From positions 1 to 64,000 of the forward strand of contig CALFZM010000081.1 in NCBI GenBank assembly GCA_937952235.1: a DNA stretch of 64,000 bases, written 5' to 3'. Positions 32,830-41,603 of the stretch are shown in pieces. The notes beneath the pieces are model-generated. The model saw only the letters and a list, made by a program, of their open reading frames with translations. It ran no database searches and was not told where the DNA came from. Every line of letters begins with the position of its first letter. Within the stretch, counting starts at the first letter, position 1. This DNA is from an uncultured Opitutia bacterium (GTDB lineage Bacteria > Verrucomicrobiota > Verrucomicrobiia > Opitutales > Opitutaceae). The translations under genes were made by a program, and so were the position numbers.

Positions 32830-32837
32830 GGTATACC
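32830..32837. promoter_or_regulatory. GntR operator 1 (hydrolase-gntR side)
   Basis: The core GGTATACC is a perfect 8-bp palindrome, here flanked by C and A, so the outer pair is broken. It lies 80 bp upstream of the hydrolase ATG. Same core as the three other sites. Confidence 0.7.
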
Positions 32838-32978
32838 AGCGGCCGGCCGCTGGCAGCCGGGCAGGAAAAGGCTCCGCCGGCCGCAGCCGGCGCCTCCTTC
32901 GCAGGGGCGCCTCCATCGGCCTCGCGCCGCGGCTGCTCGCGGCGAGAAACGGGTTGACAGCGGGCCGGCCGGCTTTGC

Positions 32979-32988
32979 TGGTATACCA
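32979..32988. promoter_or_regulatory. GntR operator 2 (TonB receptor side)
   Basis: A perfect 10-bp palindrome TGGTATACCA, 100 bp before the chosen receptor start and 20 bp after a TTGACA hexamer. Its position downstream of a -35-like element fits repression. Confidence 0.8.
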
Positions 32989-33088
32989 TCGTGCGGACGC
33001 CCTGCCGCCCCCCATGCCCTCGCCTGCAGCTGCGGCCGTCGCCCGCGGCAGTCCCGGCAAGGCATGCCTCCCGTTCGTAGTTCGGGGC

Positions 33089-36000
33089 ATGTTCGCTCCT
33101 CCTCTTCCCATGCCTCCCTCGCTTCCGCTCTTCCCCGGGCTCCGCGCGTTCCTCCTCTTGTTCCTGCTTGTGCTCATCGGCACGGTTCGCGTGGCCGCCC
33201 AGGCTGCGTCCACCGGGACGATCGAAGGCCGCGTCTCGAACTCGGCCGCCGGCAGCTTCCTCAAGCAGGTGAGGGTTGCCGTCGAAGGCACGACGTTCGA
33301 GGCCTTCACCAATGAAGCCGGCGAGTTCCAGCTCGTCGGGGTGCCCGCGGGCGATCTCACGCTGCGCGTCTCCGCGGCCGGCCTCGCGGCGCAGACCGCG
33401 CGGGTGAACGTCGTCGCCGGCCAGGTGGCGCGCCGCGACTTCGACGTCGGGGTGCGCGACGCCGCGGCCACTCCGCCGGCGGGCACGACGAGCCGCGACG
33501 GCACAGTCGTGCTCGATGCGTTCACGGTCGCCGAGCGCGAACTCAGCGCGCAGTCGGCGGCCCTGCAGGAACAGCGGACGGCGCCGAACATCAAGAACGT
33601 GGTCGCCTTCGAGGAATTCGGCGACCTCGGCGATGGCAATCCGGGCGAGTTCCTCAAGTTCGTGCCCGGAATCCAGGTCTCCATGTCACCCGCGATCCCG
33701 AGCGAAGCGTCGATCCGCGGGATGCCCGGCAGCGGCACGCTGCTCACCGTGGATGGCGTCGAGCTTTCCTCCGACGGGCCCGCCGGCCGTGGCGCGAGCT
33801 TCACCGCCTCCAACGTCGCCAACATCGACCGCATCGAGATCACGAAGGTGCCCACGCCCGACATGCCCGCCAATGCCGTCGGCGGCATGGTGAATGTCGT
33901 CAGCAAGAGCGGTTTCAGCCGCCGGGATCCCCAGTTCACGTACAACGTGTTCGGTCTGCTGACGACCAAGGAGCCGCTGAAGAACTTCGGCCGCGAACTG
34001 ACGCGCTCCGGGAGCGCCGACGCTGCCACGGGCGGACCGCGCTTCCGGCCCGGCTTCGACTTCACGTACATCAAGCCGGTCGACCGCACGTTCGCCCTCT
34101 CGCTGAGCGGCGGCCGCAACGTGCGCTGGGAGGACAAGGACAACCTGGCGCCGACCTGGAACCGCGTCGCGCTCGTGCAGACGCAGAGCCAGATCGCCGC
34201 GCAGATCTCCACCCGCGAGCGCAACGTCGCCTCGCTGCGTGCCGACTGGAAGCCGGCGCCGGCCCACGCGCTCTTCGCCAACGTGAGCTTCACCAACGAC
34301 AACGTGTCGTCCCGCATCTACACGCAGACCCAGGCGTATGGCGCCGGCGCGACCGGCGGCGAAAACTTCACGCAGGGCGCCGCGACCGGCGTCGGCACCA
34401 TGACGCTGGCCACGACCTACCGCGAGCAGCTCAAGGATACGCTCGCCTCGTCGCTCGGCTATACGTTCAGCGGCCGGCAGTGGCGGGTGGAGGCGCGTCT
34501 CGCCCACTCGCAGTCGCGCCGGCGCACGCTCAGCGCCCGCGACGGGCACGACTACTTCGGCACCACGTCCTCGACGATTCCCAACCTCGTCCTGCGCGGC
34601 GAGGGCTTCGGTGGCGTCACCGACGGCACGCCGCCCGTGGTCACCGGCGTGGATCGCGCCGGCCGGCCCGTCGACATCAACAACGGCCGGCTCTACTCGC
34701 TCAACAGCGTCACCTCCCCCGAGGAGCCGCTGATGACCAATGCGGTCACGACCCTGAAGCTCAATGCGGCGCGCGACCTGGCCCTGCCGGTCCCGGTCCG
34801 GCTGATGGCCGGCATCGACGTCTCCCGGAACGTCCGGGACCTGCGCGCCGCGACGCGCACCTGGAACTTCCGCCCGACCTCCGCCGTCGGCTCACCCGAC
34901 CGCCTCGCCGGCAGCTACGATCTCATCAACGAGACGTATTCCCGGCAGCGCAGCTTCGCCAACGGACAGCGCGTGGATTGGATCGATCCCCGCAAGGTCT
35001 ACGGCTTGTTCAAGTCCGAACCCACCTGGTTCGTCCTCAACGAGGCCGCCTATCACACCTCGACGGTCAACGGCTCCCAGGAGCTCGAGGAGGTCATCTC
35101 CGCCGGATTCGTGCGCGCCGACCTGAAACTCCTGCGCAACCGGCTCTGGCTCGTCGCCGGGGCGAGGTACGAGCGCACCGACGACGAGGGCGTCGGCGGC
35201 TCCAACGACATCCGCGCCACCTACCAGCAGGACGCCAGCGGCAACCTGATCCGCAACGCCGCCGGCCAGCCCGTGCGCGTGGCCGGCGATGCGCTCACCC
35301 TCGCGCGGCTGCAGTATCGCGAGCGAGCCGCGTATGCGGACAGCCACTACGGTGACCTCTACCCGAGCGTGAACGCGAGTTACTCGTTCACCGAGAACCT
35401 CGTCGCCCGCGCCGCGTACGCCAGGACCATCGGCCGGCCCGACATCAACTTCATCATTCCGTCGCGCAGCGTCGCCGACCCCGCGGTCGCCGAGAACAAC
35501 CGCGTGATCAATGTGAACAACGCCGGGCTGAAGCCGTGGTCGGCCGACAACTACGACCTCAGTCTCGAGACCTATTCGGTGAAGGGTGCGACGATCGCGC
35601 TGAGCCTCTTCCGGAAGGAGATCGCGGGCTTTTTCGTCACGACCCGCACTGACGCCACCGCGGGATTGCTCGCGGAAATGGGCCTGACGGACGACTACCT
35701 CGATTACGACGTCGTTTCCCGATCCAACTCCTCGAACTCGGTCCGCCTCGACGGTTTCGAGTGGAGCTGGCGGCAGTCGCTGCAGCCGTTCTCTAGCCTG
35801 CCGAAATGGGCGCGCGGCCTCCAGGTTTGGGCCAATGGCACGCACCTCACGATCGGCGGCGCGGGCCGCGACGAGTTCTCCGGCTACTCCCCGCGGATCA
35901 TCAACTGGGGCGCGAGCTACGCGAACGCCCGATTCCTGTTCAAGTACAACGTCTCGCGGATCGGGCGGCAGCGCGCCTCGCTCGACCTCGTGGGCGCCAC

Positions 36001-36226
36001 CGTGCCGCCCGGCACGTATCAGGCGCAGGATACCCGCACCGTCCAGGACGGCTCGGTCGAGTACCGCCTGCACCGGCGCTTCGCGCTCTACGCCTCGGTC
36101 CGCAACCTCGCCAACCAGCCGCGTCCGCTCATCACGTACTCCGACAACGCCCCGGCCTACACGCGCCCGCGCGCCTACAACTTCTACGGCGCGCTGTGGA
36201 CGCTCGGCGTGAAAGGCACGTTCTAG
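33089..36226 (+). CDS. TonB-dependent receptor with N-terminal carboxypeptidase-regulatory-like domain
   Basis: A 1045-residue outer-membrane transporter. A signal peptide (FLLLFLLVLIGTVRVAAQ) is followed by a CarboxypepD-reg-like beta-sandwich at about 40-115 (GTIEGRVSNSAAG, VPAGDLTLRVSAAGL). The plug domain follows (NPGEFLKFVPGIQV, SIRGMPGSGTLLTVDGV, IEITKVPTPDMPANAVGGMV), then a 22-strand-type barrel ending in LGVKGTF with the terminal Phe. This SusC-like layout suggests glycan or oligosaccharide uptake. No SusD partner is present. Start codons at 33014 and 33110 are alternatives. First gene of the rightward operon under operator 2. Confidence 0.92.
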   Translation: MFAPPLPMPPSLPLFPGLRAFLLLFLLVLIGTVRVAAQAASTGTIEGRVSNSAAGSFLKQVRVAVEGTTFEAFTNEAGEFQLVGVPAGDLTLRVSAAGLAAQTARVNVVAGQVARRDFDVGVRDAAATPPAGTTSRDGTVVLDAFTVAERELSAQSAALQEQRTAPNIKNVVAFEEFGDLGDGNPGEFLKFVPGIQVSMSPAIPSEASIRGMPGSGTLLTVDGVELSSDGPAGRGASFTASNVANIDRIEITKVPTPDMPANAVGGMVNVVSKSGFSRRDPQFTYNVFGLLTTKEPLKNFGRELTRSGSADAATGGPRFRPGFDFTYIKPVDRTFALSLSGGRNVRWEDKDNLAPTWNRVALVQTQSQIAAQISTRERNVASLRADWKPAPAHALFANVSFTNDNVSSRIYTQTQAYGAGATGGENFTQGAATGVGTMTLATTYREQLKDTLASSLGYTFSGRQWRVEARLAHSQSRRRTLSARDGHDYFGTTSSTIPNLVLRGEGFGGVTDGTPPVVTGVDRAGRPVDINNGRLYSLNSVTSPEEPLMTNAVTTLKLNAARDLALPVPVRLMAGIDVSRNVRDLRAATRTWNFRPTSAVGSPDRLAGSYDLINETYSRQRSFANGQRVDWIDPRKVYGLFKSEPTWFVLNEAAYHTSTVNGSQELEEVISAGFVRADLKLLRNRLWLVAGARYERTDDEGVGGSNDIRATYQQDASGNLIRNAAGQPVRVAGDALTLARLQYRERAAYADSHYGDLYPSVNASYSFTENLVARAAYARTIGRPDINFIIPSRSVADPAVAENNRVINVNNAGLKPWSADNYDLSLETYSVKGATIALSLFRKEIAGFFVTTRTDATAGLLAEMGLTDDYLDYDVVSRSNSSNSVRLDGFEWSWRQSLQPFSSLPKWARGLQVWANGTHLTIGGAGRDEFSGYSPRIINWGASYANARFLFKYNVSRIGRQRASLDLVGATVPPGTYQAQDTRTVQDGSVEYRLHRRFALYASVRNLANQPRPLITYSDNAPAYTRPRAYNFYGALWTLGVKGTF

Positions 36227-36234
36227 GGCAGAGT

Positions 36235-36400
36235 CTTCCATCGTGCCGCCGATCCCGGTGGGGGATGCTGCGCCAGCGCCGCGGCTGCAATGGAGCGCGG
36301 CCCTCCGAAGAGGGCCATGACTTCCCTGAAACCGCGGTCGTCGCGCGCCGCCGGATCCGACTGACCGGCCTGCGGCGGGGAGGGCCGCGCTCCCGAGCGA
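36235..36400. repeat. Element with perfect 15-bp terminal inverted repeats (GGAGCGCGGCC family)
   Basis: GGAGCGCGGCCCTCC (36292-36306) and its exact reverse complement GGAGGGCCGCGCTCC (36379-36393) flank about 72 bp. The sequence before it (ATCGTGCCGCCG..GCGCCGCGGCTGC) resembles that at 11.95 kb. A GGAGCGGCC / GGCCGCGCTCC pair occurs again near 48.13-48.22 kb. It looks like a small non-autonomous mobile repeat. Confidence 0.75.
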
Positions 36401-36440
36401 AGCCAGTTGATCTGACCTCCCATTCCGATATCCGGACGCC

Positions 36441-37439
36441 ATGTCTTCCGCCGCCTCCTGTGTGATTGCGATCGACGCACCGCTGCCGGAGGCCGCGCGG
36501 CAACGCCTGGGTGCGCTTTCGCCACGCGTGCGCGTCCTCGACGGAGCCGCACCGGAGATGCTGTCCGAGGCGGACGTGCTTTATTTCTGGGACCAGCCCC
36601 CCGCGCCGGCGGCCATGCCCCGGCTGCGCTGGTCCCAGTTCACCAGCGCCGGCATCGGCAAGATCGCCCACTCGGCGCTCGCCCGCTCCGGCCTGCCCCT
36701 CGCCTGCGCCAGCGGGGCTTACAGCACGCCGGTGGCCGAGATGGCGATGGCGCTGCTGCTGTCGCTCCAGCGGCGCCTGCCGCGCTGCGGCGAGCTGCAA
36801 CGCGCCCAGGTCTGGCGCGGCGACATGTCCCGCCTGGTCGGCGACGCCTCGCGCGGCCGCACGATGGGCATCGTCGGCTACGGGAGCCTCGGCCGCGAGG
36901 TCGCGCGGCTGGCGCACGCCTTCGGCATGACGATCCTTGCCTGCAAGCGCCGGCCCGACGTCCGGGTCGACCCGCATTTCTGCCTCGAAGGCACGGGTGA
37001 TCCGGAGGGGCGGCTCCCGGTCGCCTGGTACGGGCTCGGGCAGTTGACTGAGATGTTTCGCCGCTGCGACGTCGTCATGATCACGCTGCCCGGCAGCCCG
37101 CACACCACCCATTGCGTCGGCGCCGCCCAGCTCGCCGCGCTGCCGCCGCACGCGCACCTCGTGAACGTCGGCCGCGGCACCGTGGTCGACGAGGCCGCGC
37201 TGCTCGAGGCCCTGCGCGCGGGCCGCCTCGCGGGCGCCGGGCTCGACGTCTTCGCCGTGGAGCCGTTGCCGCCCGGTCATCCGTTCTGGTCCGAACCGCG
37301 CGTGCTCATGACGCCGCACATCGCCCCCGAGTCCGGCACCATGCCGCAGCTCTCGGCCGAGGTCCTGATCGAGAACGTCCGCCGCGACCTCGCCGGCGAA
37401 CCGCTGCTCAACCTCGTGAACTTCGACCTCGGCTACTGA
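36441..37439 (+). CDS. D-isomer-specific 2-hydroxyacid dehydrogenase
   Basis: A 332-residue NAD(P)-dependent dehydrogenase that interconverts 2-keto and D-2-hydroxy acids. The Rossmann domain opens with TMGIVGYGSLGREVARLAHA (about 140-159). The catalytic triad is present: Arg in NVGRGTVVDE, Glu in VFAVEPLPPGHP and His in MTPHIAPESG. An insertion with RRPDVRVDPHFCLEG lies after the second Rossmann strand. Within this locus it could act on a sugar-derived 2-keto acid. It lies 214 bp after the receptor, with a repeat between, so cotranscription is uncertain. Confidence 0.9.
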   Translation: MSSAASCVIAIDAPLPEAARQRLGALSPRVRVLDGAAPEMLSEADVLYFWDQPPAPAAMPRLRWSQFTSAGIGKIAHSALARSGLPLACASGAYSTPVAEMAMALLLSLQRRLPRCGELQRAQVWRGDMSRLVGDASRGRTMGIVGYGSLGREVARLAHAFGMTILACKRRPDVRVDPHFCLEGTGDPEGRLPVAWYGLGQLTEMFRRCDVVMITLPGSPHTTHCVGAAQLAALPPHAHLVNVGRGTVVDEAALLEALRAGRLAGAGLDVFAVEPLPPGHPFWSEPRVLMTPHIAPESGTMPQLSAEVLIENVRRDLAGEPLLNLVNFDLGY

Positions 37440-37514
37440 ACGGCGTACCATCCAAAGGTGGAGCGCCGTCTCCCCACGCGCCGCTCGCGACCATCCCGAA
37501 CCCCGGCTCTCCCC

Positions 37515-40208
37515 ATGAGATTTTTCACCGCGATCTTCCCGCCCGCCGCCCTCGTCCTCTTCTTCGCCGGTTCCCCGGTCGCCGCCGCGCCCGCCGTCGT
37601 CGACTACACGATCCAGCTCGACGTCGTCCGCTCCGGCTACGACGGGGAGCATTGCTGGGTGCATCCCCGCGCCGGGATCGTGCCGCAGCCCGGGCGGCCG
37701 CCCACCGTGGTCATGACGCTGCAGAGCCTGTGGTTGAAGGGCAGCGACGTCTTCGGCCCGCTCAACGACCTGCGCACCGACGATCTCGGCCGCACGTGGA
37801 GCCCGCTCACGGAACACGCCGCCACCCTCGGCCAGCGGCCCGAGGCCGACGGCGCGACGGTCGGCGCCTGCGATTTCTGGCCGCAGTGGCATGCCGCCTC
37901 CGGCAAGCTGCTTGGGCTTGGACACAGCGTGCGGTATCGCAACCAGGCCGTCATTCACGAGCGCCCCCGCGAAACCATCTTCTCCGTCTATGACGCCGGC
38001 GCGCGGACCTGGTCCGCCTGGCGGCCCGTCGCCATGCCGGACGAGCCGCGTTTCTACAACGCCGGCGCCGGCAGCGCGCAGCGCGTCGACCTGCCCGACG
38101 GCACGCTACTCGTGCCCTTCTATTTCAAGGCGAAGGGTGAGACCGACTACCGCACCGCGGTCATGCAGTGCGCGTTCGATGGCACGACCGTCACCGTCCG
38201 CGCCATCGGCGGCGAATTGCGTCAGGCCGGCGGGCGCGGCCTGTACGAGCCGTCGCTCGTCCGGCTCGGCGACCGGTTCTTCCTCTGTATGCGGAACGAC
38301 CGGACCGCTTACGTCTCGTCGAGCCGTGACGGGTTGAACTTCACCCCGCCGCGCGCCTGGAGCTGGGACGACGGCTCCGACCTCGGCAGCTACAACACCC
38401 AGCAGCACTGGGTCACGCACGGCGACGCACTCTTCCTCGTCTACACCCGCCGCGGGGCGGGCAACGACCATGTTTTCCGCCACCGCGCGCCCCTTTTCAT
38501 CGCGCAGGTGGATCCGGACCGCCTCGTCGTCATGCGCGCGACCGAACGCATCCTCGTGCCCGAGCACGGCGCGCGGCTGGGGAACTTCGGGGTGACGCAG
38601 GTCAGCGCCCACGAGACGTGGGTGACCGTCGCCGAGTGGATGCAGACCAACCGGCCGATGCTCGTCATCCCGCCCGACAACCCGTGGGGCGCGGCCAATC
38701 GCGTGTTCGCCGCCCGGATACGCTTCGACCTGCCCCGGGCGAAACGGGCGGAGGCGCGGGCGGAGGCCCAGGCCCGGCCCCGCCGCCTCATCTTCAACAA
38801 CGACGGCGGCGGTGACACGCGCGTCCCGGCGGAGCGGCTGTCGCAGCCCCGGGACTTCCTCGCGCTGCGGACCACGCCGCTGGTGGGGACGCAGGTCGAC
38901 ACGATCGTTTTCGACACCACGAGCGGCACCTTCGGCCGCTTCGCGCACCGCACGGCGGTGGCGGAGCCGTTCATGGTACGCGAGGGCCGGTATCGCCACA
39001 ACCTCCTGCCCGACCTGGCCCCGCTGGGCACGGACGCCCTGCGCCTCGTGAGCGAACACAGCCGCGCGGTGGGGCAGGAGGTTTTCTGGGTGATGCGGAT
39101 GAATGACACGCACGATGCGGGCAATCCGCTGCTCTGGCCGAAGTTCAAGGAGGAGCATCCCCATCTGCTCCTGGGCAGCAAGGCGGCGCCGCCGCAGCGG
39201 GGAGCGTGGACGGCGGTCGACTACGGCCGGCCCGAGGTGCGCGACCTCGCCCGCCGCACGATCGCGGAGGTCGCGGCCAATTACGATCTCGACGGGATCG
39301 AACTCGATTTCTGGCGCCACCCGGTGTTCTTCCGCACGACCGCGGCCGGGCAGCCGGCGAGCGACGAGGACCGGGCCGCGATGACCGCCCTGCTGCGCGA
39401 CATCCGCTCCGACCTCGATGCGGCGGGCCGCCGGCGCGGGCGATACCTCCTGTTGAGTGTGAAGACTCCGGATTCGGTGAGTTATTGCCGGGAGATCGGA
39501 CTCGATCTGGAGCGCTGGCTGGCGGAAGGCTCGGTGGACCTGCTCGTGCCCGGCGGTTATTTTCAACTCAACCCGTGGAGCGAGAGCGTGGCCCTCGCGC
39601 GCCGACACGGCGTCAAGATCTACGCCTGCCTGGCTGAAAGCCGCGTGCGCGACGCAGAAGGCGCCGCCGCGCGCAACAGCCTGGAGGCGCTGCGTGCGCG
39701 TGCTGCGGCAGCATGGGCGGCCGGCGTCGACGGCATCCAGATGTTCAACCATTTCGATCCGCACTCTCCGCTCTGGCGGGAGCTGGGCGACCCGGCGGTG
39801 TTGCGCCCATTACCCAAGGTTTATTTCGCGAGCGTGCAGGGGGCGTCGACGTCGCGCGGTTACTATCCCGCGCAGCGCCACATCACGCTGCCGACGCTCA
39901 CCCCCGATGCGCCCGAAACCATCGCGGCGGGCGGCAGCCGGACCTACGACCTGCATGTGGGCGACGACCTGCGCGCCGGAGGTCCGCTGCGTGCGACACT
40001 CCAGCTGCGAACGGGTGCGCCCGTCACCGCGGTGCGTGTGCAGTGGAACGACGTGGACCTCACGCCCATCCGCACGGCGGCAGGACCAGCCGGTCTCGCC
40101 GCAGAAGTGCCGGCGACCGCAGTCCGGGCCGGGCGCCATCGCGTCACTGTCGCGGCCGCGGAGGAAATCCGGCTCGCGGACCTCAGCCTGCGGCTCGAAG
40201 CGCGGTAG
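37515..40208 (+). CDS. Secreted fusion of a sialidase-like propeller and a glycosidase-like TIM barrel
   Basis: An 897-residue protein with a signal peptide ending near VAAAP. Residues about 30-415 form a BNR/sialidase-like propeller with an Asp-box TDDLGRTW (88-95) and a weaker SSRDGLNF. Residues about 420-765 form a TIM-barrel like those of the GHL10/COG1649 group: RLIFNNDGGGD, EVFWVMRMNDTHD, YDLDGIELDFWRHPVFF (near 592), LLLSVKTPDS and GVDGIQMFNHFDP. A C-terminal beta domain covers about 780-897. No Pfam-type catalytic triad is certain. The fusion suggests both halves act on one glycan. It starts 75 bp after the dehydrogenase stop, likely the same operon. Confidence 0.8.
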   Translation: MRFFTAIFPPAALVLFFAGSPVAAAPAVVDYTIQLDVVRSGYDGEHCWVHPRAGIVPQPGRPPTVVMTLQSLWLKGSDVFGPLNDLRTDDLGRTWSPLTEHAATLGQRPEADGATVGACDFWPQWHAASGKLLGLGHSVRYRNQAVIHERPRETIFSVYDAGARTWSAWRPVAMPDEPRFYNAGAGSAQRVDLPDGTLLVPFYFKAKGETDYRTAVMQCAFDGTTVTVRAIGGELRQAGGRGLYEPSLVRLGDRFFLCMRNDRTAYVSSSRDGLNFTPPRAWSWDDGSDLGSYNTQQHWVTHGDALFLVYTRRGAGNDHVFRHRAPLFIAQVDPDRLVVMRATERILVPEHGARLGNFGVTQVSAHETWVTVAEWMQTNRPMLVIPPDNPWGAANRVFAARIRFDLPRAKRAEARAEAQARPRRLIFNNDGGGDTRVPAERLSQPRDFLALRTTPLVGTQVDTIVFDTTSGTFGRFAHRTAVAEPFMVREGRYRHNLLPDLAPLGTDALRLVSEHSRAVGQEVFWVMRMNDTHDAGNPLLWPKFKEEHPHLLLGSKAAPPQRGAWTAVDYGRPEVRDLARRTIAEVAANYDLDGIELDFWRHPVFFRTTAAGQPASDEDRAAMTALLRDIRSDLDAAGRRRGRYLLLSVKTPDSVSYCREIGLDLERWLAEGSVDLLVPGGYFQLNPWSESVALARRHGVKIYACLAESRVRDAEGAAARNSLEALRARAAAAWAAGVDGIQMFNHFDPHSPLWRELGDPAVLRPLPKVYFASVQGASTSRGYYPAQRHITLPTLTPDAPETIAAGGSRTYDLHVGDDLRAGGPLRATLQLRTGAPVTAVRVQWNDVDLTPIRTAAGPAGLAAEVPATAVRAGRHRVTVAAAEEIRLADLSLRLEAR

Positions 40209-40277
40209 TCGCGCCGCGCTCGATCTCGCATCCCCCGCGCCCGGCCGGTGCGGTCGGGTCGCGCCGCCGTGGCGGGA

Positions 40278-41537
40278 TCAGGTGCCGGCTGCGGCCGCCG
40301 ACCAGGCCTGGGCGCGGGCGATATCCCGGCGGATGAAGAACCGGTAGCCGGCGAGCAACACGAGGCTGGCGAGCAGGAACACCCCGGCGATGCCGGCGAA
40401 GATCCCGGCAAGGCCGACATGGCTCTTGAGGAAACCGGCGAAGAGCACGCCCATGCCGCCGGCCCCGGTGGCGACGGCATTCATGAAGCCGACGCCGGTG
40501 GAGCGGAACTGCGGGGGCACGATTTCGCACTGGGTCGGGTTGTCGTTGGCCTGGCCGATGCCGCGCAGGAATGAAAATGCCGCGATGCCGGCGGCCACGA
40601 CCGGGAACGCCGGCTGGCCGACGAAGAGCAGCAGGAACGGTGCGGAAAGCAGATAGAACAACCCGTAGAGCAGCATCCGGCGGTGCGGTGCGCCGGCGGC
40701 GAGGCGGTCGGACACGGTGCCGCCGACGACGATGCCGAGCATCACGGAGATCTGGAGCATGAACGTCCCGGCGAAGCCCGCGGCGGCGAGCGTCATGTCG
40801 TAGGTCTCCCGGAAATACAGCGGGAGCCATCCGAAGAACGTCCACAGGCCGAGTCCCGAGAGCATCGATTCGGCGAGCAGGACGTAGTAGGACGGCACGC
40901 TGGAAAGGTATTTCAACGCCTCGGGCAGCGACGCGCGCGCGACGGCCGCGCGAGGAGCCGGCGGGGTGGCCGGCACGATCGGCTTCGCCAGGAGCGCGAG
41001 CGCGATGCCGCCCAGCCCAAGCACCCAGAAGCCGGAGCGCCAGCCATGGTGTTCCGCCATGAAGCCCGCGAAGCTGCCGCCGAGGATCATGCCACCATTC
41101 ACGCCGATGGAGATGAAGCTCAGGGCGCGCGCTCGGGACCCCGGCCCATGGTACTCCGCGATCAGGGCGATGGCGGCGGGCAGGAAGAGGCACTCCGTGA
41201 TGCCGAGGCCGAGGCGCAGCGCGACCAGCATGGGAAAACCGGTCGCGGCGCCCATCAGCGCCGTCACGGCGCTCCAGGCGACCAGGCTGACCACCACCAT
41301 CCGCGTGCGGGAAAAGCGGTCCGCGAGGCTGCCGGCGAGCGGTGAACCGAGCGCATAGCTCCACAGGAAGACGGAACCGAGGAGGCCGAGCTGCACGTCG
41401 CTCAGGCCCAGGTCGGCGCGCAGCGCCGGCAGCACGGCCGACAGCGATGCCCGGTCGGCGTAGTTCAAGGCCGCCGCCACGGCGAGGAACAGCGCGACGC
41501 GCCAGCGGGTTTGGCGATACCAGGAGTCCTCGGCCAT
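40278..41537 (-). CDS. MFS transporter, anion:cation symporter type
   Basis: A 419-residue inner-membrane transporter with about 12 hydrophobic helices and a central loop after helix 6 (VPATPPAPRAAVARASLPEA). It has the MFS motifs LNYADRASLSAVLP in helix 1, GSLADRFSRTRMV in the first loop and GGTVSDRLAAGAPHRRM in the second half. The ACS subfamily moves organic anions such as hexuronates. It starts 66 bp after the second aldolase stop, so it is the third gene of that operon and is the likely importer of the acid cleaved by the aldolases. Confidence 0.9.
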   Translation of the reverse strand: MAEDSWYRQTRWRVALFLAVAAALNYADRASLSAVLPALRADLGLSDVQLGLLGSVFLWSYALGSPLAGSLADRFSRTRMVVVSLVAWSAVTALMGAATGFPMLVALRLGLGITECLFLPAAIALIAEYHGPGSRARALSFISIGVNGGMILGGSFAGFMAEHHGWRSGFWVLGLGGIALALLAKPIVPATPPAPRAAVARASLPEALKYLSSVPSYYVLLAESMLSGLGLWTFFGWLPLYFRETYDMTLAAAGFAGTFMLQISVMLGIVVGGTVSDRLAAGAPHRRMLLYGLFYLLSAPFLLLFVGQPAFPVVAAGIAAFSFLRGIGQANDNPTQCEIVPPQFRSTGVGFMNAVATGAGGMGVLFAGFLKSHVGLAGIFAGIAGVFLLASLVLLAGYRFFIRRDIARAQAWSAAAAGT

Positions 41538-41603
41538 CGGGTGTTGGTAGGTGTGGGCCGAGGGGTTGGCGAGTCCCGGCGAAGGAAAATCGGCGCGACC
41601 GCC

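Larger units (their letters stand above)
32751..33088. other. 338-bp divergent control region with two operators
   Basis: No gene is seen. Two GGTATACC sites 150 bp apart serve the hydrolase-gntR and TonB-receptor operons. An 18-bp perfect palindrome CCAGCGGCCGGCCGCTGG (32836-32853) overlaps the first. The centre is GC-rich with GCCGGC words, and TTGACA (32954-32959) stands 20 bp before the second operator. In-frame ATG codons for the receptor occur at 33014, 33089 and 33110. Confidence 0.75.
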
